Assembly (NCBI RefSeq): GCF_024273235.1
Contig: NZ_JANBVH010000028.1
Coordinates: 1 to 60,440, forward strand
Direction of reading: 5' to 3'
DNA from: Sphingomonas faeni
GTDB lineage: Bacteria > Pseudomonadota > Alphaproteobacteria > Sphingomonadales > Sphingomonadaceae
Length of the DNA stretch: 60,440 nucleotides
The number at the start of each line of letters is the position of its first letter. Within the stretch, counting starts at the first letter, position 1. The position numbers and the translations under genes were made by a program. Below the pieces are notes generated by a model. The model saw nothing but the letters and a program-made list of their open reading frames with translations. It was not told where the DNA came from and searched no databases. Of this stretch, positions 34,785 to 43,785 are shown one piece after another.

Positions 34785-35452
34785 CGACGCCCGACGTGCG
34801 GGCGCGCCGTATCGGTACGGAAGGAGAGCCGGTGGTCGTCATCGACCACTTCGTCCCCGATCCCAACGCGCTACGAGTTTTTGCAGCGACGCAGGATTAT
34901 GGCCCGGCAGGACGACATTACCCCGGCATCGCCGCGTCGCTTCCAGATAGCTATATGCGCGATCAAGGAGCGCTCATCGCGACGATTGCGAAGCAGGTTT
35001 TTGGGATGTCGGCCGGACTGTCGGTGTTGGAGGCGCGCTTCTCGATCGTGACGATGGCGCCGTCCGCGCTGTCGATCGAGCAACGCCTGCCGCACGTTGA
35101 TGCGGTGGAGCCTGGACGGCTGGCGCTGATCCATTATCTCGTGCCCGACAAAACCGGCGGTACCGCGTTCTACCGGCATCGTTCGACCGGGTTCGAGACG
35201 ATCGACGCCAGTCGCCGCGATCCTTATTTCGCCGCGCTTAACCGGGATCTGGTGAAGCACGGCGCACCCGAGTCCTATATCGCCGATGACACCCCGCTGT
35301 TCGAACGGATCGCGCGCATCGGCGGCGTGTTTAATCGGGCGCTGCTGTATCGCAGCAGCCTACTGCATTCGGGTGAGATCGCGGACGACGTGTCGCTGGC
35401 GTCCGACCCGCAAACCGGACGCCTGACGATCACGGGCTTCTTCGCCGGTTAG
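34781..35452 (+). CDS. DUF6445-type protein with a 2OG-Fe(II) oxygenase-like metal triad
   Basis: A 223-residue protein that is regularly encoded after Trp-halogenase-family genes. Reading the sequence I see H105 and D107 in RLPHVDAVEPGRLALIHYL, H196 in YRSSLLHSGEI and R214 in GRLTITGFF, the order HxD...H...R used by double-stranded beta-helix iron/2-oxoglutarate oxygenases. The spacing between the last two is longer than usual (18 residues). The overlap with the halogenase and shared neighbourhood suggest a joint modification reaction. The glycosidase gene converges on its 3' end, overlapping by four bases. Confidence 0.8.
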   Translation: MTTPDVRARRIGTEGEPVVVIDHFVPDPNALRVFAATQDYGPAGRHYPGIAASLPDSYMRDQGALIATIAKQVFGMSAGLSVLEARFSIVTMAPSALSIEQRLPHVDAVEPGRLALIHYLVPDKTGGTAFYRHRSTGFETIDASRRDPYFAALNRDLVKHGAPESYIADDTPLFERIARIGGVFNRALLYRSSLLHSGEIADDVSLASDPQTGRLTITGFFAG

Positions 35453-37470
35453 CGAGTTCCGGGCGGCTGCACGGCCAGATAGACCGTGCTCCATAGTTGC
35501 GCCGCGTTCGATTCATCGACATCGGCCTTGCCCGCGCCGAATGCGACGATGCGGTAGCCGCCGTCCTTGTACGCCCAAGACCAGAGTTCCGATCCGCGGA
35601 TCGTCCTGCCTGCCGCGATCGCGCGCCACAACGCCGCCTGTGCCGTCCTGAGCCGAGTCCGGGTCGCCGCGGGCAGGTCAGTCCGCTGCAACTGGCGTTC
35701 AAGCCCCGCCGCCAGCAACGCCTGCTGCCACGACCAGACGACTGCGCCGTGATATGCCGCGGGCGTAAAGCGCGCCTGTGCTGCCCCATCGGCGAACGCC
35801 GGATTGGCTACCAGCAAGCCGATGTCGGTCATCAGACCCGCCGGGAAGGGCCGCATGATCCCGCCCACAAAGGTATCGAGATCGATTGAGGACGGTCGCC
35901 CAAACAACAGCGCGAAGCCCTCGTCCGAATTGACGATCTTAACCGGCGCGCCATCGGCGCCCAAAGATAGCGCATGAAATACGACCGGGGCCTTGCCCAG
36001 TGCCGCCAGCGCCGGTGCTGCGGGCACGCCGAGGGTCGCTGCATAGCGCCGCACGTCCGCCGCGGCCGTTGCAGCAGGAATTTTGACGCGGAACAGCGCG
36101 GGTGCCCTTGTCCGCCAGACTTCGGCCATCGTGCTGGCCCGCCCAAACGCCGCGCGATCGCTCGCCGACAGATATCTGTCGAGTAATCCGGCCTGCGCGA
36201 GGCGATCTGCCGCTTCGATCGCCGCGGGGACTAGGGCGGCGTTCACGTCATACGCGTAAATGCCGCGGCCGAGGCCTTCCTCGCTGTCGCGCCACTCGCC
36301 GGTCATCCGCCCGGGCTTGATCGCGACGAGGTTGCGGGCCGATGGGGCTGCGGCGAACGCACTCGCCTGCGCCAGCACGAAGCGGAGATTGCGGACCAGC
36401 GCCGCACCGACCGGCTCGCGGCGCCCCGGCTGGCTCTCGCTCGCGATGGGTGCGGCCAGATAGGCGGACGCGCGCTGCTTGCCCGTCCCGAGTAGATAGT
36501 CGGCGGCGACCGGCCCGAGCATGTAATCGTCGTCGACCATGCCATAGTCGAGTTCGGCGGCGTCACCGCTGCGGCCCTCCTTGCGATTGGCGAGGATCGC
36601 AAATTCACCGATCCCTTCTTCATGCGCGACTTCGCCGCCGGGCGACAGTCGTCCGATGACGGCGCTGAGGCCCGACTCGATCGCGATGGGTTCGAGCGCC
36701 GGCATCAGCAGCCGCAACGACATCAACGTGTCGCGCCCGAAGTAGGTATCGAAGCGCCATGAACCCGCCAGGAACTTCTCCCGGTAGCTGAGAAACGCGA
36801 GTGCATTGCGCGCGGTGGGATCGGCGGCCGCCGTCGCATTGAGCAACTCCACGGCCGGGATCGGGGTCAGCGGTGTGTCGCCGGTCAGCGCCGTGATCTC
36901 CAACCGAATTTGCCCGTTCGCGCCGGCAACGATCGCGCCCTGGGCGATCCGTCCCTCCATAACCCGTAGCGTCAGCTCATACCCTGCCGCGCCGTCGAGG
37001 CGCTTGCGGCGCCACGTGATCGTGTCCCCGGCGATTACCGGCGTCGCGGTGAGCTCCGCGGGAAACGTACCGACCGCCTGATAGTCGCGCAGGAAGCGGA
37101 TATTCGACAACACAGCCTGCTTTGGGACCAACCGCGACGCATCGACGGTCGCGACCCCGACGATGCCGTGCAGGCTCCCGCGGTTCAGCGGCAGCGGCGC
37201 TTGGTCGAGCCGCCAGGTCACGGGGCGTGCGGTGTTCGCGAACCACAGGCCGACACCGCTGTTGCCCGCCGGAAACGCTACCAGGATGCGCGGATCGTCA
37301 CCGTTGCGCAGCAGGACATGCGCCGCCACCGACTTGTCGCGGACGAAGGCGTTGAGGTTTTTTCCTTCGGTCAGCTGATACGCAAGCTCCGGTCGAGCCG
37401 TAACCGGCGCCGCGGCGCAGGTGAGGAGAGCGAGGCCACCCGCCATCGCCATGCGCGCTATCGTCTTCAT
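35449..37470 (-). CDS. Exported six-hairpin glycosidase-like protein
   Basis: A 673-residue exported protein with a signal peptide (MKTIARMAMAGGLALLTCAAAPVTA). An N-terminal beta-rich region precedes an (alpha/alpha)6-type region with YFGRDTLMSLRLLMP, GGEVAHEEGIGEFAI, ELDYGMVDDDYMLG, TGEWRDSEEGLGRGIYAYDV and WSWQQALL, which resembles the catalytic part of glycogen-debranching/GH15-like six-hairpin glycosidases. Candidate acidic catalytic residues are the Glu of HEEGIGE and the Asp/Glu of WRDSEEG. The ATG start has GGAG eight bases upstream; a GTG three codons earlier is less likely. It follows the transducing TonB receptor in the same direction and probably acts on the sugar that receptor imports. 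Specificity unknown. Confidence 0.82.
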   Translation of the reverse strand: MKTIARMAMAGGLALLTCAAAPVTARPELAYQLTEGKNLNAFVRDKSVAAHVLLRNGDDPRILVAFPAGNSGVGLWFANTARPVTWRLDQAPLPLNRGSLHGIVGVATVDASRLVPKQAVLSNIRFLRDYQAVGTFPAELTATPVIAGDTITWRRKRLDGAAGYELTLRVMEGRIAQGAIVAGANGQIRLEITALTGDTPLTPIPAVELLNATAAADPTARNALAFLSYREKFLAGSWRFDTYFGRDTLMSLRLLMPALEPIAIESGLSAVIGRLSPGGEVAHEEGIGEFAILANRKEGRSGDAAELDYGMVDDDYMLGPVAADYLLGTGKQRASAYLAAPIASESQPGRREPVGAALVRNLRFVLAQASAFAAAPSARNLVAIKPGRMTGEWRDSEEGLGRGIYAYDVNAALVPAAIEAADRLAQAGLLDRYLSASDRAAFGRASTMAEVWRTRAPALFRVKIPAATAAADVRRYAATLGVPAAPALAALGKAPVVFHALSLGADGAPVKIVNSDEGFALLFGRPSSIDLDTFVGGIMRPFPAGLMTDIGLLVANPAFADGAAQARFTPAAYHGAVVWSWQQALLAAGLERQLQRTDLPAATRTRLRTAQAALWRAIAAGRTIRGSELWSWAYKDGGYRIVAFGAGKADVDESNAAQLWSTVYLAVQPPGTR

Positions 37471-37487
37471 GATTGTCACTCCGCAAA

Positions 37488-37520
37488 GGGGCGGCAGAAC
37501 AGTTGCCTGCTCGCCGCCCC
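37488..37520 (-). terminator. Intercistronic hairpin between TonB receptor and glycosidase genes
   Basis: An 8-bp perfect stem (GGGGCGGC/GCCGCCCC) with a 17-base loop, followed on the minus strand by only TTTG. It may reduce glycosidase expression relative to the receptor or protect the receptor mRNA 3' end. Confidence 0.45.
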
Positions 37521-37546
37521 GTTTGAACCCTCACATCGTCGTTCGA

Positions 37547-40339
37547 TCAGAATTTCAGCGTGACCGATCCGCCATAGGTCGTGCCGACAATGCCGCGGGC
37601 ATAGAAATAGCCATCGGTTACCGCCTGTGTCTGGCCTTGGCGCGGATTGCCCTCGGTCAGGCCAACGACGTTGAAGATGTTGTCGGCGTTGAAGTTCGCC
37701 TGGATCCGGTCGTTGACGTTGATCGTGATCCCCGCGCTGGTCACGCCGTAGCTGGGGAGCGCGACCCCGTTGCCGGCATCGGCGAAAATGCGCCCGACAT
37801 ATTTGTAGCGACCGTACACTTCGCCCAAGCCATTTGGCAGCTTGATCGCTGGCGTGATCGTGAACAGCTTGGCGGGTGTGCGTTCGGGGCGGTTGCCTTC
37901 GTACTGCGCACCCTGGCTAACGCCGTCGATCTCGAGGTTGAGCAACTTGGGTTGCTGGAACACGCCCTGGAAATCCACCGAGAACCATGTGATCGGACGG
38001 ACGTTCACATCCACTTCGACGCCGCGCGTGCGCAGGTCGGCGTTGATGTTCTGCTGTTGCGATGGGTTGGTCGGGTTGGCGAAATTGTAGTTCTGATTCT
38101 TGAAGTTCGTCTGGAAAATCGTCGCCGAGCCGCTGATGAAGCGCTGGTATTGATAGCGGACACCAGCCTCGTACAGCTCGATCGTCGTGATAGGATCGGT
38201 GTTGTTGGTCTGGAAACCGTTCGCATAGCGCGCGTAGATCGCGAGGTTCGGCGTGAACTGATAGTTCGCGCCGGCGGTGTACGCTGCCTTCGACTGCGTC
38301 CGCTGCGTCCGTGCAAAGGTCCCGTCGAAGGTCGATCCGACCGTGCGGATGAGGCCGGGCACGTTTGGCTGCACCGGCTGGTTCACCGCCGCTGCCTGAC
38401 CGTCCAGGAACGTCGCAGAGTCGCGCTCCCAGCGGATGCCGCCGTCGAGATGTAGGTCGCCGATCGACAGCTCGTCATTGGCATAAAACGAGACGGTGGA
38501 GTCCTTGCGCGTGCGGATGCCAGCGCCCCAGTCGCCATACGAAACCAGGCCGTTATCGGACAGCGTACCGACGACGCCATTAGCCGCGTTCAACGCGACG
38601 ATGTCGTAGATGTCGCTGTTCGACCGCACGTCGTTGACGACGCTAGCCGTCGCCGACTGGTCCTGCTCGCGTGTCACGTCGTAATACATCGCGCCGACGG
38701 TCAGCGAGTTCTTGAAACCGCCGCTCTCATATTCCCACGTGCCGCCGCCGTTGAGACCGAAATCCTTGCCGTCGATGTAATCGTGGTTGAGCGTCGTGCG
38801 CTGGAGGAAGCCGTTACCGTTCAGCGCATTCAGGTCCGTGGTCTGGTTGCTGCCCAGCACCGTGCCGGTCCGCAGGTTGCGGATGCCGAAGCGCGTCGCG
38901 GTCGGAAACGCCGTTCGCCCCGCGCTCAGCAGGTCGTTGATCGGCGAACCGGCGCCGGGCGTCAGATAGTTGACGGCGCTGGTCAGACCGGCGTTCCCGG
39001 TGCCCGAGCCGGGGAACAGGCCGTTGAAGTCGTAAGAGTATTTTAGGTAGCGACTGTGGAGGAACAGGTTGACGCTGTCGCTGACCGGCGTTTCCATGTC
39101 GATGCGGAACTGAGCAGTCTTCGCCTTGATGCCATCCTGATAGCGAAATTCGCGGAAGCCGCTAGGATTCGCGAAAGTCGAGACCGGGACTTGGATGCTC
39201 TTGAACGCATCACCGCCGACATTGCCGAACTGGGTGCTGAGGCTCGGTATACCGCTCGGCTCGCCATCAATGAAGCGGTACGGCTGATCCGCGTAAAAGG
39301 CATTCTCAATATCGCCGCCCTTGGCGGAGATGCGGATATAGCCACCGGCCTCGGGGCGATATTCCAGCGCGCCCTTGATGCGCCAGCCGCGATAGTCGAA
39401 CGGGTTGTCGCGCACGCCAGGGCTCGACTGGAAATAACCGCCGACGTTGAACGCCAGCTTGTCGGTGATGGGCGACGACAGGTACAGTTCGCCGCGCTTC
39501 TGGCCGTAATTGTAGTAGCTGCCGCGCGCCATCGCTTCGGTACGCGTGAAGTTCGGCGTCTTGGAAATGAAGTTGATCGTCGCGCCGGCACCGTTGACGG
39601 TCAATACGCCTGACGAGCCACCCTTCACCGCTTCGAGGCGATCGATCGTCAGGTCTTGGTCGAAGAAGAAGTCGGCACCGCCGCCGCTGTACAGGATCGG
39701 CATGCCGTCCTCTTCCAGCTGGATGAAGCGCTGGCCGCCGCCTTGCAGGCCGCGCACCGAATAATTGTTCGATACGGCGCCCGCGGTCGACTCGACGAAG
39801 ATGCCGGGAATCAGTTCGAGCATGTCTGCTGTCGACCGCGGAGCCTTGCGGTCGATATCGGCGCGCGACGCTAGCGTGATATCAGCCGACGATGTGATTA
39901 GAGCTCGGTTACGGGTTGTTTGCCCCGTGACGACGATGTCCGCGTTCTCATCAGGTGCGCTCACCGCAGTTGGGGCGGTTGTATCCTGCGCAACTGCGGT
40001 TGATACTTGAGTTGTCGAGCGGGGGGCCGCCATAACCCCAGTCGCGAGCACAGCCGTGCGGCCATTGAACGACACGATCTTGAGACCGGAGGCGCTGGCG
40101 ATCTGGCGGAGGCCGTCGGCGACTGCAAGATTGCCCTTGATTGCGACGATCCGTCGGCCGCGCGTAGCGTCTTCAGGCGCAATGATCTGGATGCCCGCCT
40201 GGCGTGCGAATGCGACGATACCGGTCGATGCCGACTGGGCGGCGACATCAAAGTTTCGGGTCTGTCCGAAAGCAACTGCTGGCGATGCGGCAACCGCGAC
40301 GCTGGTCAACATGAGGCCCATATAGAACTGCGAACGCAT
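37547..40339 (-). CDS. Transducing TonB-dependent receptor with N-terminal STN domain (FecA-like)
   Basis: A 930-residue outer-membrane receptor. A signal peptide ends ...AVAFG; residues about 30-100 are an STN (secretin/TonB N-terminal) signalling domain (NFDVAAQSASTGIVAFARQAGIQII); then ADIVVTGQTT (TonB box), a plug (LELIPGIFVESTAG, YSVRGLQGGGQRFIQLEEDGMPILY, VKGGSSGVLTVNGAGATINFISKTP), and a barrel ending in VTLKF. The STN domain plus the FecR and ECF sigma genes directly upstream indicate surface signalling: ligand binding releases the sigma factor to transcribe this operon. Given the glycosidase downstream, a carbohydrate ligand is more likely than a siderophore. Confidence 0.94.
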   Translation of the reverse strand: MRSQFYMGLMLTSVAVAASPAVAFGQTRNFDVAAQSASTGIVAFARQAGIQIIAPEDATRGRRIVAIKGNLAVADGLRQIASASGLKIVSFNGRTAVLATGVMAAPRSTTQVSTAVAQDTTAPTAVSAPDENADIVVTGQTTRNRALITSSADITLASRADIDRKAPRSTADMLELIPGIFVESTAGAVSNNYSVRGLQGGGQRFIQLEEDGMPILYSGGGADFFFDQDLTIDRLEAVKGGSSGVLTVNGAGATINFISKTPNFTRTEAMARGSYYNYGQKRGELYLSSPITDKLAFNVGGYFQSSPGVRDNPFDYRGWRIKGALEYRPEAGGYIRISAKGGDIENAFYADQPYRFIDGEPSGIPSLSTQFGNVGGDAFKSIQVPVSTFANPSGFREFRYQDGIKAKTAQFRIDMETPVSDSVNLFLHSRYLKYSYDFNGLFPGSGTGNAGLTSAVNYLTPGAGSPINDLLSAGRTAFPTATRFGIRNLRTGTVLGSNQTTDLNALNGNGFLQRTTLNHDYIDGKDFGLNGGGTWEYESGGFKNSLTVGAMYYDVTREQDQSATASVVNDVRSNSDIYDIVALNAANGVVGTLSDNGLVSYGDWGAGIRTRKDSTVSFYANDELSIGDLHLDGGIRWERDSATFLDGQAAAVNQPVQPNVPGLIRTVGSTFDGTFARTQRTQSKAAYTAGANYQFTPNLAIYARYANGFQTNNTDPITTIELYEAGVRYQYQRFISGSATIFQTNFKNQNYNFANPTNPSQQQNINADLRTRGVEVDVNVRPITWFSVDFQGVFQQPKLLNLEIDGVSQGAQYEGNRPERTPAKLFTITPAIKLPNGLGEVYGRYKYVGRIFADAGNGVALPSYGVTSAGITINVNDRIQANFNADNIFNVVGLTEGNPRQGQTQAVTDGYFYARGIVGTTYGGSVTLKF

Positions 40340-40433
40340 TATAATCCTCCCCTTACGATCTGCCGACCGCGTCTTTAGCGCGTCTGCAGGAGAAGATGCG
40401 TCGCGCTCCCGTTTCCGTCAGGATTTGCGAGAT

Positions 40434-41360
40434 TTATTTTATGATCCGTAAATCAGTGCCGTCTCTCTCGATCTTCGCACCCGTCATTATCGCAGCCGCG
40501 CGTGCGAACCCGTCCAGATCATCGGTGCGAAACCAACCCACGATCCTGCGGTCGGCTAGTTGTGTATCAACGGATAATTGTCGCCTATTGTACCGGTTGA
40601 ACTCGGCTGCAGCGTCGCCAAAGGTCATACCATCGAGTATGATTTCACCCTGTCGCCATGCTAATGACTCGGCGGGCTTCGCATTTGCGACGACGGTTTC
40701 GGCGGTACCGGACACATCTGCTACGCTTGCTTGCTTGCCAGCGCTTAACATGACGAAGCGTTCTGGGGCAGCAACCGACCAGACTCGAACACGCCCTTCC
40801 GTTACCGTCACCTCAGCGCGGCCCAGATAACGGCGAACCGCGAAGGCCGTTCCAACCGCACGAACCCGCACGTCGCCCGCAGAGACCACAAACGGTCGAG
40901 CATGATCCGTTGCTACCGCGAACCAGGCCTCGCCATCGTCAAGCGCTACCGACCGCTGCTCCGGCGTCATTCGCACACGAGTCCGGCTAGCGGTGTTGAG
41001 AACGATGGTTGACCCGTCTTCAAGCTTGGCTAGACGGCGTTCGCCGACAGCTGTTTCTATGCCCATATTGCCGTGCGTTTCTAGCCAGACCACGCCTAAG
41101 GCCGCGGCAGCAACCGCTAAGCCCCCGCTGACCGTCAGTACTCGCCGACGAGAGAATAACGGTCTCGCTACTATGCGGGCATCGGCCGCATCCAACCCAC
41201 TCCAAACAGCACGGGCACGCAGCAAGGCACCAACGTGGCGCGGATGTTCTGCACACCAACGGTCGATCTCGCCTGCCAAGTTCGCATCGTCTGGTGCGCG
41301 ATCCAGCCGCGCGACCCACCTCGCTGCAGCAACGTCGATAGCGTCAGGATGGTCGCGCAT
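40434..41360 (-). CDS. FecR-family anti-sigma/signal-transducing protein
   Basis: A 308-residue single-pass inner-membrane protein. A cytoplasmic DUF4880-type N-terminus (AAARWVARLDRAPDDANLAGEIDRWCAEHPRH) binds the sigma factor; a helix follows at about 73-93 (VLTVSGGLAVAAAALGVVWL); the periplasmic FecR domain (TAVGERRLAKLEDGSTIVLNTASRTRV, VRAVGTAFAVRR) contacts the receptor's STN domain. Its start overlaps the sigma gene by 17 bases. Confidence 0.94.
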   Translation of the reverse strand: MRDHPDAIDVAAARWVARLDRAPDDANLAGEIDRWCAEHPRHVGALLRARAVWSGLDAADARIVARPLFSRRRVLTVSGGLAVAAAALGVVWLETHGNMGIETAVGERRLAKLEDGSTIVLNTASRTRVRMTPEQRSVALDDGEAWFAVATDHARPFVVSAGDVRVRAVGTAFAVRRYLGRAEVTVTEGRVRVWSVAAPERFVMLSAGKQASVADVSGTAETVVANAKPAESLAWRQGEIILDGMTFGDAAAEFNRYNRRQLSVDTQLADRRIVGWFRTDDLDGFARAAAIMTGAKIERDGTDLRIIK

Positions 41361-41919
41361 TGCGGTTCCTTTCGTTTCGCGATGGCAAGTCAGCCCTGTC
41401 ATCTGTTGAAAGGCCACTAAGGATAATTTTTAATCCCCGTGCCAGATCGTTCTCAACGATCATCTCAGTCACGCCCAATTCTTCTGCGATATGCCGCTGC
41501 GACAGTCCTTCGACCTTTCGCATGCGAAAGATAATTCGGCTTCGCTCTGGAAGCGCGGCTAGAAGATGTTCGACTTTCGCTAATAGTCCCCGCCCTGCGA
41601 CGATACGTTCAGGTGAAAGATGGTCGGCAGCTAGCGCAAGTTCGAGATCGGCAATGGTTCCAACGGCTTCAATACGCACGACGCGAGCTCTGCGTATCTC
41701 GGTCAGAACCACGTTGCGTGCTGTCTGAAACAGATAACGACGCGGATCCTCTACACGCTTAAAATCTGCCAACGCGGCCAACCGGCAATAGGCTTCCTGG
41801 ACGACATCATCTACATCAACACCAGGAAATCCGGCCCGGAGCCACCGTCGCAACTCGGGCTCATGCGGCAGAATCTGCCGGGCAACCCAGTCTACGAGTT
41901 CGGTAGTTACGTGCCTCAT
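41344..41919 (-). CDS. ECF sigma factor, FecI-like
   Basis: A 191-residue sigma-70-family factor with region 2 (GFPGVDVDDVVQEAYCRLA, DPRRYLFQTARNVVLTEIRR) and region 4 (ALPERSRIIFRMRKVEGLSQRHIAEELGVTEMIVENDLARGL). The start is the ATG five bases after AGGAG; longer in-frame extensions lack support. It heads the sigma-FecR-receptor-glycosidase operon and is presumably controlled by the FecR protein and the receptor. Confidence 0.94.
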   Translation of the reverse strand: MRHVTTELVDWVARQILPHEPELRRWLRAGFPGVDVDDVVQEAYCRLAALADFKRVEDPRRYLFQTARNVVLTEIRRARVVRIEAVGTIADLELALAADHLSPERIVAGRGLLAKVEHLLAALPERSRIIFRMRKVEGLSQRHIAEELGVTEMIVENDLARGLKIILSGLSTDDRADLPSRNERNRNARPS

Positions 41920-42378
41920 TTCACTCCTGACCACAGCATAGATGCATGGCCCCGATATTTCCGTCACGGTTTTACCGAGCGAAGACCAAATCTGTGCTCT
42001 CATCATTCGATGACGCCGGTTGTGGATCGGCGTCGAAAGCTCTGCCATGGCAGAGTATCGCTAATTTATTGGAACTACCTCGAAAACCTACATGGTAGGG
42101 GACTAGATCGGTGCCGATCGGAACCCTTCCCTGATCGACATTTTTCAAAAGATTGCAGTCAGTTGCTTCGCTAGCAGCAGGGGCTCGCTTTCGACGCTGA
42201 TCCACACCGCTGATAGATCGAGTTCGTCTCACTGAGGCATGAGCATTGGGCGGCATGGCTTGCGCGTACAAAGCCTCTTTGAGTTCGAAAATCGGCGACA
42301 TTTCGTGCAGGCTGAAGATGAACGAACGGCAGAAATGTGGAAAGAGGAAAGGGCTCGTGAGTGTCCACTTGTGATGAC
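41920..42378. other. Intergenic region upstream of the sigma gene
   Basis: About 460 bases. It must hold the promoter of the sigma operon. On the plus strand a short open frame from 42239 (ending in FVQAEDERTAEMWKEERARE) has a protein-like, charged composition and runs into the left end of the IS110 element, so it may be a gene truncated by that insertion. No ribosome site or family recognised. Confidence 0.35.
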
Positions 42379-42392
42379 GTGGACGGCTCTCC
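42379..42392 (+). repeat. Left sub-terminal inverted repeat of the IS110-family element
   Basis: GTGGACGGCTCTCC, matching the right repeat at 13 of 14 positions. Confidence 0.8.
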
Positions 42393-42437
42393 AACCCTCA
42401 AGCAGGATGTCCTGCGGAGAGTCGAAGGAGAGTCACG

Positions 42438-43460
42438 ATGGGAAACGTCACAACGATCGGTCTGGATATCGCGAAGAACGTGTTTCAGGTGCACGGAGTG
42501 GATGCTGATGGCGCAGCGGTTGTTCGCCAGCGTCTGACGCGTGGGCGGATGTTGAAGTTCTTCGCTAAGCTGCCCCGGTGTCTGATCGGCATTGAGGCGT
42601 GTGCGACATCACACTTCTGGGCGCGCGAGCTGGTCGCGCTCGGGCATGACGTAAAGCTGATGCCGGCGCAGTACGTGAAGCCGTACGTCAAGCGAGGCAA
42701 GAACGATGCGGCGGATGCCGAGGCGATCTGCGAGGCAGTGACCCGGCCGACCATGCGCTTCGTCGGGATCAAGTCGCCCGAGCAGCAGAGCGCGATGATG
42801 CTTCATCGTGTCCGCCTGATCCTAAACCGCCAGCGCACGCAGCTGTCGAACGCGATGCGGGCGCACTTGGCCGAGTTCGGGATTGCGGCGCCAATTGGTA
42901 GAAACGGCATCGAGCAGCTCCTCGACGTGATCGCTGATCCTACCGATGAGCGCGTACCGGCCGATGCGCGGTTCTGCCTAGAGATGTTGGCAGCGCAGCT
43001 GCGCATCGTAAAGGAGCAGATCCTCGAGAACGATCGTCGCATCCTGGCGAGCGCACGCGAGACCGAGCTCGGTCGCCGGCTGATGGAGATACCCGGCGTG
43101 GGTCCACTGCTCGCCAGCGCCATCGTCGCCACGGTTCCTGACCCCGCGATCTTCCGCTCGGGCCGCAACCTTGCTGCCTGGATAGGCCTGGTGCCGCGGC
43201 AGAACTCGAGCGGTGGAAAGGAGCGGCTGGGCAGCATCACGAAGGCGGGCCACCAATATCTGCGTCAGATGCTGATCGTCGGCGCTATGGCAGTCGTGCG
43301 CTATGCCGAGCGGAACGGGGCCAAGCGGCCCTGGCTCGTGCAACTGCTTGCCAGGCGGAAGGCCAAGGTCGCCGCGGTCGCGCTAGCCAACAAGAACGCC
43401 CGCATGATCTGGGCGATGATGGCCAGTGGCGAACGGTATCGCGAGCCGCAGATCGTGTAA
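42438..43460 (+). CDS. IS110-family transposase
   Basis: A 340-residue DEDD-type recombinase. The RuvC-like N-terminal domain has D10 (IGLDIAK), E53 (GIEACA), D90 and D93 (GKNDAADAEAI); the C-terminal Transposase_20 domain has MEIPGVGPLLASAIVA and PRQNSSGGKERLGSITKAG, holding the candidate catalytic serine. The frame is intact, so the enzyme may be active. Family knowledge: recombination is guided by a non-coding bridge RNA from the element, which in the IS1111 group is encoded downstream of the gene. Confidence 0.96.
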   Translation: MGNVTTIGLDIAKNVFQVHGVDADGAAVVRQRLTRGRMLKFFAKLPRCLIGIEACATSHFWARELVALGHDVKLMPAQYVKPYVKRGKNDAADAEAICEAVTRPTMRFVGIKSPEQQSAMMLHRVRLILNRQRTQLSNAMRAHLAEFGIAAPIGRNGIEQLLDVIADPTDERVPADARFCLEMLAAQLRIVKEQILENDRRILASARETELGRRLMEIPGVGPLLASAIVATVPDPAIFRSGRNLAAWIGLVPRQNSSGGKERLGSITKAGHQYLRQMLIVGAMAVVRYAERNGAKRPWLVQLLARRKAKVAAVALANKNARMIWAMMASGERYREPQIV

Positions 43461-43708
43461 CAGGATACGGGGCGGGCGACCGCACCGGACGAGGTTGGAA
43501 AGGGCGGATAGGAGCTAATGCAACAAGCCGGTTGAACCGCCGGATCGGGAAAACCCACAAAGACCCAAGCACCTCGAGTGCGTATTTGTGATCGGGACCC
43601 GAACCGCGCGAATGGCATTATGGCCAGCGGCGCTATGAGCCGCGCTAACAGGTCGGACACATGGCCGCACCAACCAGCATTGCAACGCGACTGTTCAAGC
43701 TTGCCAAC
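43461..43708 (+). ncRNA. Candidate bridge RNA region of the IS110/IS1111 element
   Basis: About 250 bases between the transposase stop and the right inverted repeat contain no gene. Local hairpins are visible (CGGTTGAACCG around 43532, and GCGGC/GCCGC around 43628-43646). Position matches the bridge/seek RNA of IS1111-group elements. The exact RNA ends and guide loops were not determined. Confidence 0.5.
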
Positions 43709-43722
43709 GGAGGGCCGTCCAC
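43709..43722 (-). repeat. Right sub-terminal inverted repeat of the IS110-family element
   Basis: Minus-strand GTGGACGGCCCTCC, partner of the left repeat. Confidence 0.8.
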
Positions 43723-43785
43723 ACATGGGTCTAGCGGATTGCGATCTACCGGTTGATAGTTGCAGTGTCCGGCATCAGCCAACAG

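Larger units (their letters stand above)
42379..43722 (+). mobile_element. IS110-family element, IS1111 group
   Basis: A single DEDD transposase gene with a long non-coding right end, bounded by a 14-bp sub-terminal inverted repeat (GTGGACGGCTCTCC at the left, GTGGACGGCCCTCC reading in from the right; 13 of 14 match). Sub-terminal repeats of this kind are the mark of the IS1111 group. True ends lie a few bases outside the repeats, and the group makes no target duplication, so exact boundaries are uncertain. Confidence 0.82.

Noticed and set aside
37547..41919. Sigma/FecR/TonB receptor set considered as a siderophore (iron) system
   Set aside because: The glycosidase directly downstream and the absence of iron-related genes make a carbohydrate ligand more likely, although iron cannot be excluded.
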